DNA from: Streptomyces sp. 11x1 | GTDB lineage: Bacteria > Actinomycetota > Actinomycetes > Streptomycetales > Streptomycetaceae | DNA length: 64,000 nt | Assembly (NCBI RefSeq): GCF_032598905.1 | Contig: NZ_CP122458.1 | Span: 9,635,001 to 9,699,000, forward strand | Direction of reading: 5' to 3' | Part shown: piece by piece, positions 54,593-63,264 of the stretch | Position numbering within the stretch: the stretch's first letter is position 1 | Layout: the number at the start of each line of letters is the position of its first letter | Notes under the pieces: model-generated | The model's database searches: none | What the model was told of the DNA's origin: nothing | Seen by the model: only the letters and a program-made list of their open reading frames with translations | Made by a program: the position numbers and the translations under genes

Positions 54593-55704
54593 TGGAGGAC
54601 CTACTGCCACCCGGCACCTCCGCCCCCGCGCCCGTGCGGCGACGCCGCCCGGCCTTCCATCCCCTACGCGTGGCCGCCGTGCAGCGGCTGTGCGAGGACG
54701 CCGTCGCGGTCGGCTTCGACATCCCGGACGACCTGGCGGAGGAGTTCGCCTTCGCCCCGGGCCAGTCGCTCACCCTGCGCCGCGAGGTCGACGGGCGGGA
54801 CGAGCGTCGCTCCTACTCGATCTGTTCGCCGGTGGGCGCACGGCCGCGCATCGGGGTGCGCGAAGTGCCCGGCGGGCTGTTCTCCTCCTGGCTGGTCCAC
54901 GACGTACGGCCCGGCGACACCCTGGAGGTGATGGCCCCGACCGGTGCCTTCACCCCCGAACTCACCGCGCCCGGCCACCACGTCCTCGTCGCGGCGGGGT
55001 CCGGCATCACACCCATGCTCTCCATCGCCGAGTCGGTTCTCGCCGCCGACGACCGCTCGCGGGTCACGCTGTTCTACGGCAACCGCCGCACCGGATCGGT
55101 CATGTTCGCCGACGAACTCGCCGACCTGAAGGACCTCCACCCGGCCCGCTTCCAGCTCGCCCACGTCCTCTCCCGCGAGCCGCGCGAGGCCGAGGTGCTC
55201 TCCGGCCGCCTGGACGCCGATCGCCTCTCCGCCCTCATCGGCGGCCTCGTCGACGTCATCGCGGCGGACCACTGGTGGCTGTGCGGACCCCACGGCATGG
55301 TCCGCGACGCGCAACGGGTCCTGGCCGACCTGGGGGTGCCCGACACCCGTATCCACCAGGAGCTGTTCCACGCGGACGACGCACCGGTACGGCAGACACG
55401 GCACGAGGAAGCCGTCGCCGAGGGCCCCGTCAGCCTGGTCACCGTCACGCTCGACGGCCGGTCCACCACCGCCGCGCTGCCCCGCGCGGCGACGGTGCTG
55501 GACGGTGCCCAGAAGACGCGCCCCGACCTGCCCTTCGCCTGCAAGGGCGGCGTGTGCGGCACCTGCCGCGCCCTGGTCACCGAAGGGGAGGGCGACATGC
55601 GCCGCAACTTCGCCCTCGAAGCCGCAGAGGTCGAGGCCGGCTATGTGCTGACCTGCCAGACCTTCCCCGTCTCCGAGACGCTGACCGTCGACTTCGACAG
55701 CTGA
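54592..55704 (+). CDS. paaE: 1,2-phenylacetyl-CoA epoxidase reductase subunit E
   Basis: A 370-residue NAD(P)H reductase. The FAD-binding motif is RRSYSICSPVG, the nucleotide site VAAGSGITPMLSIAES, and the C-terminal [2Fe-2S] ferredoxin has CKGGVCGTCRALVTEG then YVLTCQTFP. It passes electrons from NADPH to PaaAC. ATG 54592 overlaps the paaD stop. The domain order and length match known PaaE. Confidence 0.95.
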   Translation: MEDLLPPGTSAPAPVRRRRPAFHPLRVAAVQRLCEDAVAVGFDIPDDLAEEFAFAPGQSLTLRREVDGRDERRSYSICSPVGARPRIGVREVPGGLFSSWLVHDVRPGDTLEVMAPTGAFTPELTAPGHHVLVAAGSGITPMLSIAESVLAADDRSRVTLFYGNRRTGSVMFADELADLKDLHPARFQLAHVLSREPREAEVLSGRLDADRLSALIGGLVDVIAADHWWLCGPHGMVRDAQRVLADLGVPDTRIHQELFHADDAPVRQTRHEEAVAEGPVSLVTVTLDGRSTTAALPRAATVLDGAQKTRPDLPFACKGGVCGTCRALVTEGEGDMRRNFALEAAEVEAGYVLTCQTFPVSETLTVDFDS

Positions 55705-55712
55705 GGAAGCCC

Positions 55713-56480
55713 ATGTCCGTCCACCTGGAAGTCGCCGAAGGTGTCGGCACGATCCGCCTCGACCGCCCACCGATGAACGCCCTCGACATCGCCACCCAGG
55801 ACCGGCTCGGCGAGCTCGCCGCGGAGGTGACCGAGCGAGACGACGTCAGGGCGGTGATCCTTTACGGCGGCGAGAAAGTGTTCGCGGCCGGCGCGGACAT
55901 CAAGGAGATGAAGCTCCTCGACCACGCGGGAATGGTCAGGCGCTCGCGGCCGCTCCAGGATGCCTTCACCGCTGTCGCTCGCATACCCAAGCCGGTCGTC
56001 GCCGCGGTCACCGGTTACGCACTCGGAGGTGGCTGCGAGCTGGCCCTCTGCGCCGACTATCGGATCGCTGCCGACAACGCCAAGCTCGGCCAGCCCGAGA
56101 TCCTGCTCGGACTGATCCCCGGCGCGGGCGGTACCCAGCGCCTGTCCCGGCTCGTGGGCCCCTCCAAGGCCAAGGACCTCATCCTCACCGGCCGGACGAT
56201 CAAGGCTGACGAGGCCGTTCGGATCGGCCTGGTGGACCTCGTGGTTCCGGCCGCCGAGGTGTACGCGCACGCGCGGGACTGGGCCGCCCGGCTGGCGAAG
56301 GGCCCCGCACTCGCGCTGCGGGCCGCCAAGGAGTCGATCGACCGGGGCCTGGAGACCGACCTCGACACCGGTCTCACCATCGAGCGCAACTGGTTCGCGG
56401 GCCTGTTCGCGACGGAGGACCGCGAGCGGGGGATGCGCAGCTTCGTCGAAGAGGGCCCCGGCAGGGCGACGTTTCTCTGA
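55713..56480 (+). CDS. paaF: Enoyl-CoA hydratase (PaaF-like)
   Basis: A 255-residue crotonase with [36 protein letters not shown] and LGQPEILLGLIPGAGGTQRL. Both hydratase glutamates are present. It lies 8 bases after paaE, so it belongs to the paa operon and probably hydrates 2,3-dehydroadipyl-CoA. It closely resembles the hydratase at 15824. The final residues (EEGPGRATFL) replace the usual EKRxPxFxG ending. Confidence 0.75.
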   Translation: MSVHLEVAEGVGTIRLDRPPMNALDIATQDRLGELAAEVTERDDVRAVILYGGEKVFAAGADIKEMKLLDHAGMVRRSRPLQDAFTAVARIPKPVVAAVTGYALGGGCELALCADYRIAADNAKLGQPEILLGLIPGAGGTQRLSRLVGPSKAKDLILTGRTIKADEAVRIGLVDLVVPAAEVYAHARDWAARLAKGPALALRAAKESIDRGLETDLDTGLTIERNWFAGLFATEDRERGMRSFVEEGPGRATFL

Positions 56481-56648
56481 CTGAAAGCGGATCGGAACGG
56501 TCGGTCGTGCCGGCTTCCCCGGGCGGCATCACGGGTCGTCCCGCCGGCCGGCAAGACCCCACCCGCACTCTCGGTCGGCCTGGGACGCGCCGTCGAAACT
56601 CTCCGGAGGGGGCGGCGGGCATGCACTGGTCAGCATAGGTTCACAGCC

Positions 56649-56960
56649 ATGCAGAGCTCCCAGCGGGACGCCATCGGCGAGCCCGAGATCATCGCGGGTT
56701 TCGTCGAGTCGGAGGTTCCCGACGCCGCAGGCGACGAAGTCCCGTCGGGGCCTGTGCCTGTGCCTGGCACGTCCCAGGGCAAGGCATGGCTGTGGGCTGG
56801 GCTGGGAGGCGCCGTGGTGGCGTCGCTCGTTTGGGGTGCGGGACTCCATGCGGCCGGGCTCGCCGGGACGGCCGCGCTCGGCGGGTTTCGAGCAATCCGT
56901 CAGACTTGTCCGCCGTCGCGTTCTGCCGTCGGAGCGCCGTCCAGGGAGGCGATCTTGACT
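56649..56960 (+). CDS. Possible short membrane-protein remnant
   Basis: A frame beginning MQSSQRDAIGEPEIIAGFVE with one convincing transmembrane segment (AWLWAGLGGAVVASLVWGAG). The frame stays open through the P450 gene, where it is clearly a shadow, so the true end is unknown; a frameshift or truncation near 56890 is likely. I recognise no family. It could be the 5' end of a decayed membrane protein. Confidence 0.3.
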
Positions 56961-56973
56961 AGGGTGGAGCCCC

Positions 56974-58176
56974 ATGCCGACCACAACGCCCGAGCAGCCG
57001 CCCCTCGTCGATCCCGCCGAACTCGTCGCGGACCCCTACGCGGTGTACACGCGGCTGCGGGAGGCCGGGCCGGTGCACCGGATCGCCGGGACGGACGGGC
57101 TTCCCGCCTGGCTTGTCACGCGGTACGACGACGTGCGCCAGGCCCTCGCCGACCCCCGGCTCTCCCTCGACAAGCGCAACGCGACCCCCGGCGGCTACCA
57201 CGGGCTCGCGCTTCCGCCGGCGCTGGACGCGAACCTGCTGAACATGGACCCGCCGGACCACACCCGCATCCGGCGCCTGGTGTCCCAGGCGTTCACCCCG
57301 CGCCGTGTCGCCGGCCTGCGCGACCCCATCAGGCGGACCGCCGACGCGCTGCTCGACGCCGTCGAACCGCACGGCCGGGCCGACCTCATCGCCTCGTACG
57401 CCGCACCCCTGCCGATCAGCGTGATCTGCGACCTGCTCGGCGTGGCCCCGCACGACCGGCACGACTTCCGGTCCTGGACCGACGTCCTGATCGCCCCGGA
57501 CCCGACACGACCGGAACGTGCGAAGGAGGCCGTCCGCGACATGCTGGGCTTCTTCACCCTGCTCATCGCGGGCAAGCGCGCCGAGCCGTCCGACGACCTG
57601 CTCTCCGCGCTGATCGCCGTACGCGACGACGAGGACCGGCTCAGCGAGGACGAACTCATGTCCCTCGCCTTCCTGATCCTGTTCGCGGGATACGAGAACA
57701 CGGTCCACCTCATCGGCAACTCCGCCCTGGCCCTGCTCCGCCACCCCGGGCAACTGCGCGCCGTGCGTGCCGACCCCGGCCGACTGAGCGGCGCGATCGA
57801 GGAGTTGGCCCGCTACGACGGTCCCGTGCCCCTGGCCATCCGGCGCTTCCCCGTCGAGGACCTCACCATCGGCGGAGTGGTCGTCCCGGCCGGTGAGACC
57901 GTCCTGCTGTCCCTGGCCGCCGCGCACCGGGACCCGCACCGCTTCACCGACCCCGACCGGCTGGACATCGGCCGCGACGCCACCGGGCATCTCGCCCTCG
58001 GCCACGGCATCCACTACTGCCTCGGCGCGCCGCTGGCCCGGATGGAGACCGAGATCGCCCTCGCCGCGCTCCTCGACCGGTTCCCCGGTCTGGCCCTCGA
58101 CATCGCGCCGGACGAGGTGCGTTGGCGGCCGTCCATGCGGGCCCGCGGTCTGCTCGAACTGCCGGTGCGGTTCTGA
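56974..58176 (+). CDS. Cytochrome P450
   Basis: A 400-residue bacterial class I P450 (CYP107-like in flavour). The I-helix oxygen motif reads LFAGYENTVHLIG, the K-helix ExxR lies in AIEELARYDGPVPLAIRRFP, and the haem loop is LGHGIHYCLGAPLARMETEI with the cysteine ligand; Leu replaces the usual first Phe. Soluble, no anchor. No ferredoxin or reductase gene adjoins it. It is 494 bases after the paa operon and may be unrelated to it. Confidence 0.9.
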   Translation: MPTTTPEQPPLVDPAELVADPYAVYTRLREAGPVHRIAGTDGLPAWLVTRYDDVRQALADPRLSLDKRNATPGGYHGLALPPALDANLLNMDPPDHTRIRRLVSQAFTPRRVAGLRDPIRRTADALLDAVEPHGRADLIASYAAPLPISVICDLLGVAPHDRHDFRSWTDVLIAPDPTRPERAKEAVRDMLGFFTLLIAGKRAEPSDDLLSALIAVRDDEDRLSEDELMSLAFLILFAGYENTVHLIGNSALALLRHPGQLRAVRADPGRLSGAIEELARYDGPVPLAIRRFPVEDLTIGGVVVPAGETVLLSLAAAHRDPHRFTDPDRLDIGRDATGHLALGHGIHYCLGAPLARMETEIALAALLDRFPGLALDIAPDEVRWRPSMRARGLLELPVRF

Positions 58177-58309
58177 AGGGGGCGCCGGGCGCCCTCCGTC
58201 GTACGCCTCGCGGGCGTCGCGTGGGGTGCACCTGTCTTCTGGCGTACACCCTGGGGTCGGCCTTGCCGCGCACGATCGAGACCAGCACGCGCGGGGAGGG
58301 AGGGGCGAA

Positions 58310-58501
58310 CTGGAGTCGCGCGAGGCGTTGCGCGAACTGCTGGGCGAGCCCGGGCCGGTGATGATCGCGACCGGCTGCGCCCGGCAGGTCCTGCTGTTCA
58401 CCAACCTCGACAACGCCACGAGCAACGCGCTCCACCTGCGGCTCGGTCATGTCCCGGTCGGCGACTTCGCCGGGTACGACTTCTCGCCGGAACCGCTGTG
58501 A
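58310..58501 (+). pseudogene. GNAT acetyltransferase C-terminal stub
   Basis: The frame encodes VLLFTNLDNATSNALHLRLG and HVPVGDFAGYDFS, the acetyl-CoA-site end of GNAT proteins (the usual form has NPTSNxLYxxxGYxPVxDF). Everything before about 58310 is missing or scrambled. Its 3' end overlaps the convergent phosphatase gene by 55 bases. Confidence 0.55.
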
Positions 58502-59685
58502 CCAGGAACCCCCGGGAGGCGTTGGCCCGGCCCCGGGGCAGCCGCCGTCGGTTTGCGGAGCAGCAGGAGGGCCGCGTCGTCGTGCAGGCGGCCTCCCACG
58601 TGTTTCAGCAGTTCGTCGTGCAGGGCCGTGAGGGTGTGGGCCGGCTCCTCGGAGAGATGGTGCGCCAGTCGCTCCGGGAGCGGGTAGAACTCGCGGTCGC
58701 GGTCCCGGGCCTCCGTGACGCCGTCGGTGTAGAGCAGCAGCTGATCACCGTCGGCGAAGGGCAGCGTCTGCAGCGCGGGGGTCTCGCCGGTGAGAGCGCG
58801 CAGCCCGAGGGGCGGCGCCGGCAGGGCCGGCTCCACGGGGACCACGTCGGCGCCGCGCACCAGCAGCGGCGGCGCGTGTCCGCAGTTGACCAGCTCCAGC
58901 CGATCCGGCTCGGGGTGCCCGGCGACCACGGCGGTGACGAAGTCGTCGCTGCGCAGATTGCGGGCCAGGCTCCGCTCGATCCGGTCGACCACGGCGAGCA
59001 GGTCGGGCTCCTCGTACGCCGCCTCCCGGAACACCCCGACCACCAGGGCGGCGACCCCCACCGCGGGCAGCCCCTTGCCGCGCACGTCGCCCACGATCAG
59101 CCGCACCCCGTAGGGGGTGGGCACGAGCGCGTACAGGTCCCCGCCGATACGGGCCTCGGCGGCGGCCGCGCTGTACCGGACGGCCACCTGGAACGGGCCG
59201 ACGACCGCCGGCACCGGCTGCAGCAGCGCGTGCTGGGCGGCCTCGGCGACCGAGCGGACGGCCGCCAGGACCCGCTCGCGGTGCCCGCGCAGCGCACCGG
59301 CCAGTCCGCTCGCCACGGTGACGGCCGCCAGCGCGGACAGCACCGCGGCCAGCTCGTGTCCCCGCGCGCCGTCCCGGACGCCGAGCATCGTGCCCAGCAC
59401 TCCGGCGAGCAGCCCGACACAGAGGACGCCGCCCGGCCCGCTGGTAGTGGCGGCCAGCGCCGGCCCGGCCGCAAGCAGCGGCAGCCAGGTGTGCCCGGCC
59501 CCGCCGAACAGACCGACGACCACGATGACGGACACGATCAGCACGAGCACGACGGGCAGGACGGGCGTACCGGAGGCGAGCTGCGCGGCGACCCGGTTCC
59601 GGGCCGCCGCCCCCGGGGCGGCCGCTCGTCCCCGGGGCGGCCGGATGGGCTCCTGGTTGCCGCCGAGCTCTCGGGTGTGACTCAT
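58447..59685 (-). CDS. Membrane-anchored PP2C-type (RsbU/SpoIIE) phosphatase
   Basis: A 412-residue protein. Residues ~35-135 hold four or five hydrophobic helices. A short connector (RERVLAAVRSVAEAAQHALL) leads to a PPM/SpoIIE phosphatase domain with the metal-binding motifs EARIGGDLYALVPT, IVGDVRGKGLPAVG, LLLYTDGVTEARDRD and LHDDAALLLL. Such proteins dephosphorylate anti-sigma antagonists. ATG 59685 begins a sensible N-terminus; the frame to 59775 is longer but unsupported. Confidence 0.85.
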   Translation of the reverse strand: MSHTRELGGNQEPIRPPRGRAAAPGAAARNRVAAQLASGTPVLPVVLVLIVSVIVVVGLFGGAGHTWLPLLAAGPALAATTSGPGGVLCVGLLAGVLGTMLGVRDGARGHELAAVLSALAAVTVASGLAGALRGHRERVLAAVRSVAEAAQHALLQPVPAVVGPFQVAVRYSAAAAEARIGGDLYALVPTPYGVRLIVGDVRGKGLPAVGVAALVVGVFREAAYEEPDLLAVVDRIERSLARNLRSDDFVTAVVAGHPEPDRLELVNCGHAPPLLVRGADVVPVEPALPAPPLGLRALTGETPALQTLPFADGDQLLLYTDGVTEARDRDREFYPLPERLAHHLSEEPAHTLTALHDELLKHVGGRLHDDAALLLLRKPTAAAPGPGQRLPGVPGHSGSGEKSYPAKSPTGT

Positions 59686-59786
59686 GTTTCGCCCGCAGTC
59701 CTCACCTGTGCGTGGAGCATGCGCTCCAGAATTGTCCGTTTGATCCAGGAAAAAGGATGGGCGCGGGCGCCACAAGGAGCCGATTT

Positions 59787-60551
59787 TCAGATAGTGAGCG
59801 ACAGGCCCCTGGTGACCCGGCTCGCGGTCGGGAGCAGCCTGGCCCGGACCTCGTCGAGCCGGGAGAGCCGGTCCGCCCGCAGCGAGACCCCGAGCGAACC
59901 GAGCGTGTCCCCGCTGTACACGGGCACCGCGACACAGACCGTGCCGAGGGAGTACTCCTCCAGATCCGTGACGGCTGGTGCGATGGGGGAGGAGTCCAGT
60001 CGGCGGAGCAGTTCCGGGGCGTCGGTGATGGTCCGCGGGGTGAGGTCCGCCAGGTGGTGCCGGGAGAGATAGTCCCGGCGGGACTCCTCGTCCAGCTCAC
60101 GCAGTACCGACTTGCCCAGCGCGGTGGCGTGCCCGGCGTCCTCGAACCCCACCCAGAGGTCCACCCGGGGCGCCCGGGCGCTGTCGACGATCTCGGCGAC
60201 CCTGATCTCACCGTCCTCGTAGAAGGTGAGGTACGCGGCGGTGGTGAGCTCGTCCCGCAGCGCGGCGAGCGTCGGCCGGACCCGGCTGAGCAGGGCCTGC
60301 CCCCGGCCGGTGCTGTGCAGGGCCGTCACCTTGTCGCCCAGGACGAAACCGCCGTCGGCCAGTTTCCGCAGATAGCCGTCGTGGACCAGGGTCCGCAGCA
60401 GGTGGTATGCGGTGGCCAGGGGCAGCCCGGTCTCCCGTGCCAGCTGTTTCGCGGGCGCGCCGTTCTCGTGGGCGCTCACCGCCTCCAGCAGGCGGAAGGC
60501 CCGCTGCACGGAGGTGATGAGGGTGGGGCCGGGGCCTTCGTGCGCAGCCAT
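59787..60551 (-). CDS. IclR-family transcriptional regulator
   Basis: A 254-residue regulator. The N-terminal winged helix reads SVQRAFRLLEAVSAHENGAP then LPLATAYHLLRTLVHDGYL. The C-terminal effector domain has GHATALGKSVLRELDEES and LGTVCVAVPVYSGDTLGSLG. IclR proteins bind small organic acids and often control degradation genes. It is 101 bases upstream of the phosphatase on the same strand; its target is not evident. Confidence 0.85.
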   Translation of the reverse strand: MAAHEGPGPTLITSVQRAFRLLEAVSAHENGAPAKQLARETGLPLATAYHLLRTLVHDGYLRKLADGGFVLGDKVTALHSTGRGQALLSRVRPTLAALRDELTTAAYLTFYEDGEIRVAEIVDSARAPRVDLWVGFEDAGHATALGKSVLRELDEESRRDYLSRHHLADLTPRTITDAPELLRRLDSSPIAPAVTDLEEYSLGTVCVAVPVYSGDTLGSLGVSLRADRLSRLDEVRARLLPTASRVTRGLSLTI

Positions 60552-60580
60552 ACGACCAGCGTGCGCCGGGCACGCGACCT

Positions 60581-60624
60581 GGGCAAGCTCCGCCCGGGCA
60601 AGCTCCGCCCGGGCAAGCTCGCCC
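60581..60624. repeat. 15-bp tandem repeat upstream of the IclR gene
   Basis: GGGCAAGCTCCGCCC occurs at 60581-60595 and 60596-60610, then once more with one base missing (60611-60624). It lies 30 bases upstream of the IclR start, in the region that should hold its promoter. Confidence 0.8.
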
Positions 60625-60666
60625 GGGCCGGGCAACTGGGCCGGGGGGCTCCTCGACCCGGGACGA

Positions 60667-61572
60667 TCACTTCCACCCGTACGCGTAGGCCGCGACCCAG
60701 GTGATGTCGAGCTGGGCACTGCTGCCCGGTGCCGCGCCCGGTCCCTCCAGGGCGCTCTCGTTCTGCAGCACCCACGACAGCGGCCGGTCCGGCACGTCCC
60801 GGGTGTCGTGGCCCACCTGCCGCCCGTCCACGAAGAACCGCACATGACCCGGCGTCCACTCCGTCGACACGGTGTGCCACCGGGTCCAGTCGTCGCTCCC
60901 CGGGAAGTACCCCTGTTCACCGCCGCCGCAGGGATGGTGGAAAGCGGTGAGGTCGCCGGTCCACTCACCTTCGGGATGGTCCATCTCGCAGCCCCCGCCG
61001 TAGTGCAGCCAGGCCGACTTGTATCCCGGGGCGAGCTTCGTCACCTTGATACGGGCGCTGTACTTGCCGTACTTCATCTGCATGACCGCACGGGGTACCA
61101 CCGCCGCAGCGTGCACGGGACCCCCGTCGGCGGGCCGCCACATCCGGATGAACATCCGGCCGTCGCCGTTCTCCGCAGGGCCCACGCTCACGGTGTCCTC
61201 CGGGTGGTAGACACCCACGACGTCCCGGCCCCGGTCGTTGGCCGTGTCACGCCAACCCGTGGGGTACGCCCACCAGTTGTCGCGGTATGCGCCGGTGAGG
61301 CCCCCGCAGTGGGCGGCGGAGGTGTCGACCCGGTGCTCGCAGTCGCTGAACCCGCCCAGCGGCACCCGGTCGCCGTCGAAGTCCTCCGCCAGGACCTGCC
61401 AGAACGGCCCGCAATCGCCCCGGGGCAGGTCGGTGTCGGCGACACGGCAGGCGTCGGCCGACACCGGCGCTCCCTCGGCACGGGGAACGCCGACGAGCGC
61501 CACCAGCAGCAGGAGACCCACGGAGGGCCACACCGCGCGTCCACGACGTTTCGGTGCCGCGTGCGAACCCAT
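60667..61572 (-). CDS. Secreted glycoside hydrolase family 16-like protein
   Basis: A 301-residue exported protein. The signal peptide is RAVWPSVGLLLLVALVGVPR with cleavage near AEGA. The catalytic ExDxxE of GH16 is visible in GGGCEMDHPEGEWTGDL, and jelly-roll strands include YGKYSARIKVTKLAPGYKSA and HTVSTEWTPGHVRFFVDGRQ. GH16 enzymes cleave beta-1,3/1,4 glucans and related polymers. ATG 61572 starts MGSHAAPKRRG, giving a basic n-region. No carbohydrate-binding module is present. Confidence 0.85.
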   Translation of the reverse strand: MGSHAAPKRRGRAVWPSVGLLLLVALVGVPRAEGAPVSADACRVADTDLPRGDCGPFWQVLAEDFDGDRVPLGGFSDCEHRVDTSAAHCGGLTGAYRDNWWAYPTGWRDTANDRGRDVVGVYHPEDTVSVGPAENGDGRMFIRMWRPADGGPVHAAAVVPRAVMQMKYGKYSARIKVTKLAPGYKSAWLHYGGGCEMDHPEGEWTGDLTAFHHPCGGGEQGYFPGSDDWTRWHTVSTEWTPGHVRFFVDGRQVGHDTRDVPDRPLSWVLQNESALEGPGAAPGSSAQLDITWVAAYAYGWK

Positions 61573-61777
61573 TGGACAGCCCCCTTCGTCCCACCGCGGG
61601 ATGCGTGGCGCGAGGGGAGCATCGTCACCGCGCGACCGCTCCGGCGCCATCCCCGCGGCCGGGCGCCTACCGGAAGGTCGTATTCCGCCACCGCCGAGGT
61701 GAATCGGCGGTTTCGGGTACTCGGGGCCCGGAGCCGGACCCGACGCGTCCGGGACGTCGGACCTGAGGAGGTACGCG

Positions 61778-62764
61778 ATGCGACTGGGGGACCACGTCGT
61801 GGTGCTGACGGGAGCGTCCAGCGGGATCGGCCGGGCCACGGCCGAGGCCTTCGCCGGCAAGGGGTGTGCCGTGGTACTGGCGGCCCGCCGTGAGGAGGCG
61901 CTGGAGGCGACCGCCCGGGAGTGCGAGACGTACCGCGGGGCGCGGACGCTGGCCGTGCCGACCGACATGACCGACGCCAAGGCGGTCGAGGACCTGGCGA
62001 GGCGCGCGGTGGAGGAGTTCGGCCGGATCGACGTCTGGGTCAACAACGCGGCCGTCAACGCCTTCGGCCGGTTCGAGGACGTACCGCTGGAGGACTTCCG
62101 GCGGGTCCTGGACGTCAACGTGATGGGCTACGTCCACGGGGCGCGCGCGGCTCTGCCGGTGATGCGCGCGCAGGGGCGGGGGACGCTCGTCAACATCTCC
62201 TCGATCGTGGGAGCCGTCGCCCAGCCCTACAGCCACCCGTACAGCATGTCCAGACACGCCGTGCAGGGCTTCGGATCCAGCCTGCGGCAGCAGCTGCGGG
62301 TGGAAGGGGTGAAGGGCGTGCGGGTGTGCACGGTGATACCCGCGACCATCGACACCCCGCACTTCGAACAGTCGGCCAACTACACCGGGCGCAAGGTCGT
62401 CGCCATGCCGCCCGTCTACAGCCCCGAGCGGGTCGCCAAGGCCGTCGTCGACCTGGTACGGCATCCGCACCGGGAAGTGGTGGTCGGCCCGGCCGGTCGG
62501 GCCCTGGTGCGCAGGGCCCGGAAGAACCCGGCGCCGGCGGAGCGTGTGATGGCCAAGCAGACCGACAGGACCCATCTGTCCCACGACGAGACGGCACCGA
62601 CCACGCACGGAACGCTGCACGTCCCCGCCCCCGGCGAGGGAGCGGTGCACGGCGGCTGGGGCGGTCGGCGCCGCACGGCGCTGCGCCGGACGGCGGTCGT
62701 CGCGGTGCTGGGCGCGGGCGCGGCCGCCGCGGGACGCCGGATCAGCCGTGAGATGGCCGCCTGA
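61778..62764 (+). CDS. Short-chain dehydrogenase/reductase with C-terminal extension
   Basis: A 328-residue SDR. The NAD(P) site is VVLTGASSGIGRATAEA, then VNNAAVNAFG and LVNISSIVGAV. The active-site YxxxK reads YSMSR, so arginine replaces the catalytic lysine. After the fold (~250 residues) there is an unstructured ~45-residue stretch and a hydrophobic C-terminal helix (TAVVAVLGAGAAAAG) that may anchor it to the membrane. ATG 61778 follows GAGGAGG. It is divergent from the GH16 gene. Confidence 0.8.
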   Translation: MRLGDHVVVLTGASSGIGRATAEAFAGKGCAVVLAARREEALEATARECETYRGARTLAVPTDMTDAKAVEDLARRAVEEFGRIDVWVNNAAVNAFGRFEDVPLEDFRRVLDVNVMGYVHGARAALPVMRAQGRGTLVNISSIVGAVAQPYSHPYSMSRHAVQGFGSSLRQQLRVEGVKGVRVCTVIPATIDTPHFEQSANYTGRKVVAMPPVYSPERVAKAVVDLVRHPHREVVVGPAGRALVRRARKNPAPAERVMAKQTDRTHLSHDETAPTTHGTLHVPAPGEGAVHGGWGGRRRTALRRTAVVAVLGAGAAAAGRRISREMAA

Positions 62765-62910
62765 CCGGACTGACCGACGGGCTGACCACCTGACCGGACC
62801 CGACCGGGCTGCTCGGCCCGGCTGACCGGACGGGACGTGGGTGCGGGTGAACGGCCCGCACCCACGCGGACTTCAGTGCGGCGGTTCCACTTCGGCGGGC
62901 GCCGCGCGAC

Positions 62911-63110
62911 CTATCGCGACGCGCGTTGCCGCGCCGGTACCCGGACGGACTCCATGACGAAGCCGCTGCGCACCCGCGCCGGCATCCGGGTCAGCGGGAT
63001 CCGCAGGTCCTGCGCGGGCACCTCGTACTCCAGCCGGGCCAGCCGCGGCCCCAGGGCCCGCAGCAGCGCGACGGTGACGTCCTCTCCGGGGCAGCGATGA
63101 CTGGCGCGCC
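62911..63110 (-). pseudogene. Cytochrome P450 C-terminal stub
   Basis: On the reverse strand the frame reads SHRCPGEDVTVALLRALGPR, then LEYEVPAQDLRIPLTRMPAR and SGFVMESVRV to the stop at 62911. HxCPGE is the haem-ligand loop of peroxygenase-like (CYP152-type) P450s. Upstream of 63110 the reading frame is not coherent, so only the last ~65 residues remain. Confidence 0.6.
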
Positions 63111-63264
63111 GCGGACCGTCGTGACAAGGGGCTCGTGCGACCCCGACGAGGGGACGGTCGCGCCCCCGACGAGAGGGCGGTCGCGGCACAGAGGTGTTAC
63201 ACCCCACGGAACTCGGTACTCCGCACGGAGACCACCAACCGGTCGAACACCCCCGGAGGCGAGC

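Noticed and set aside
56649..57896. 415-codon forward frame overlapping the P450
   Set aside because: Only its first ~75 codons look like protein; the rest is the P450 gene read in another frame.
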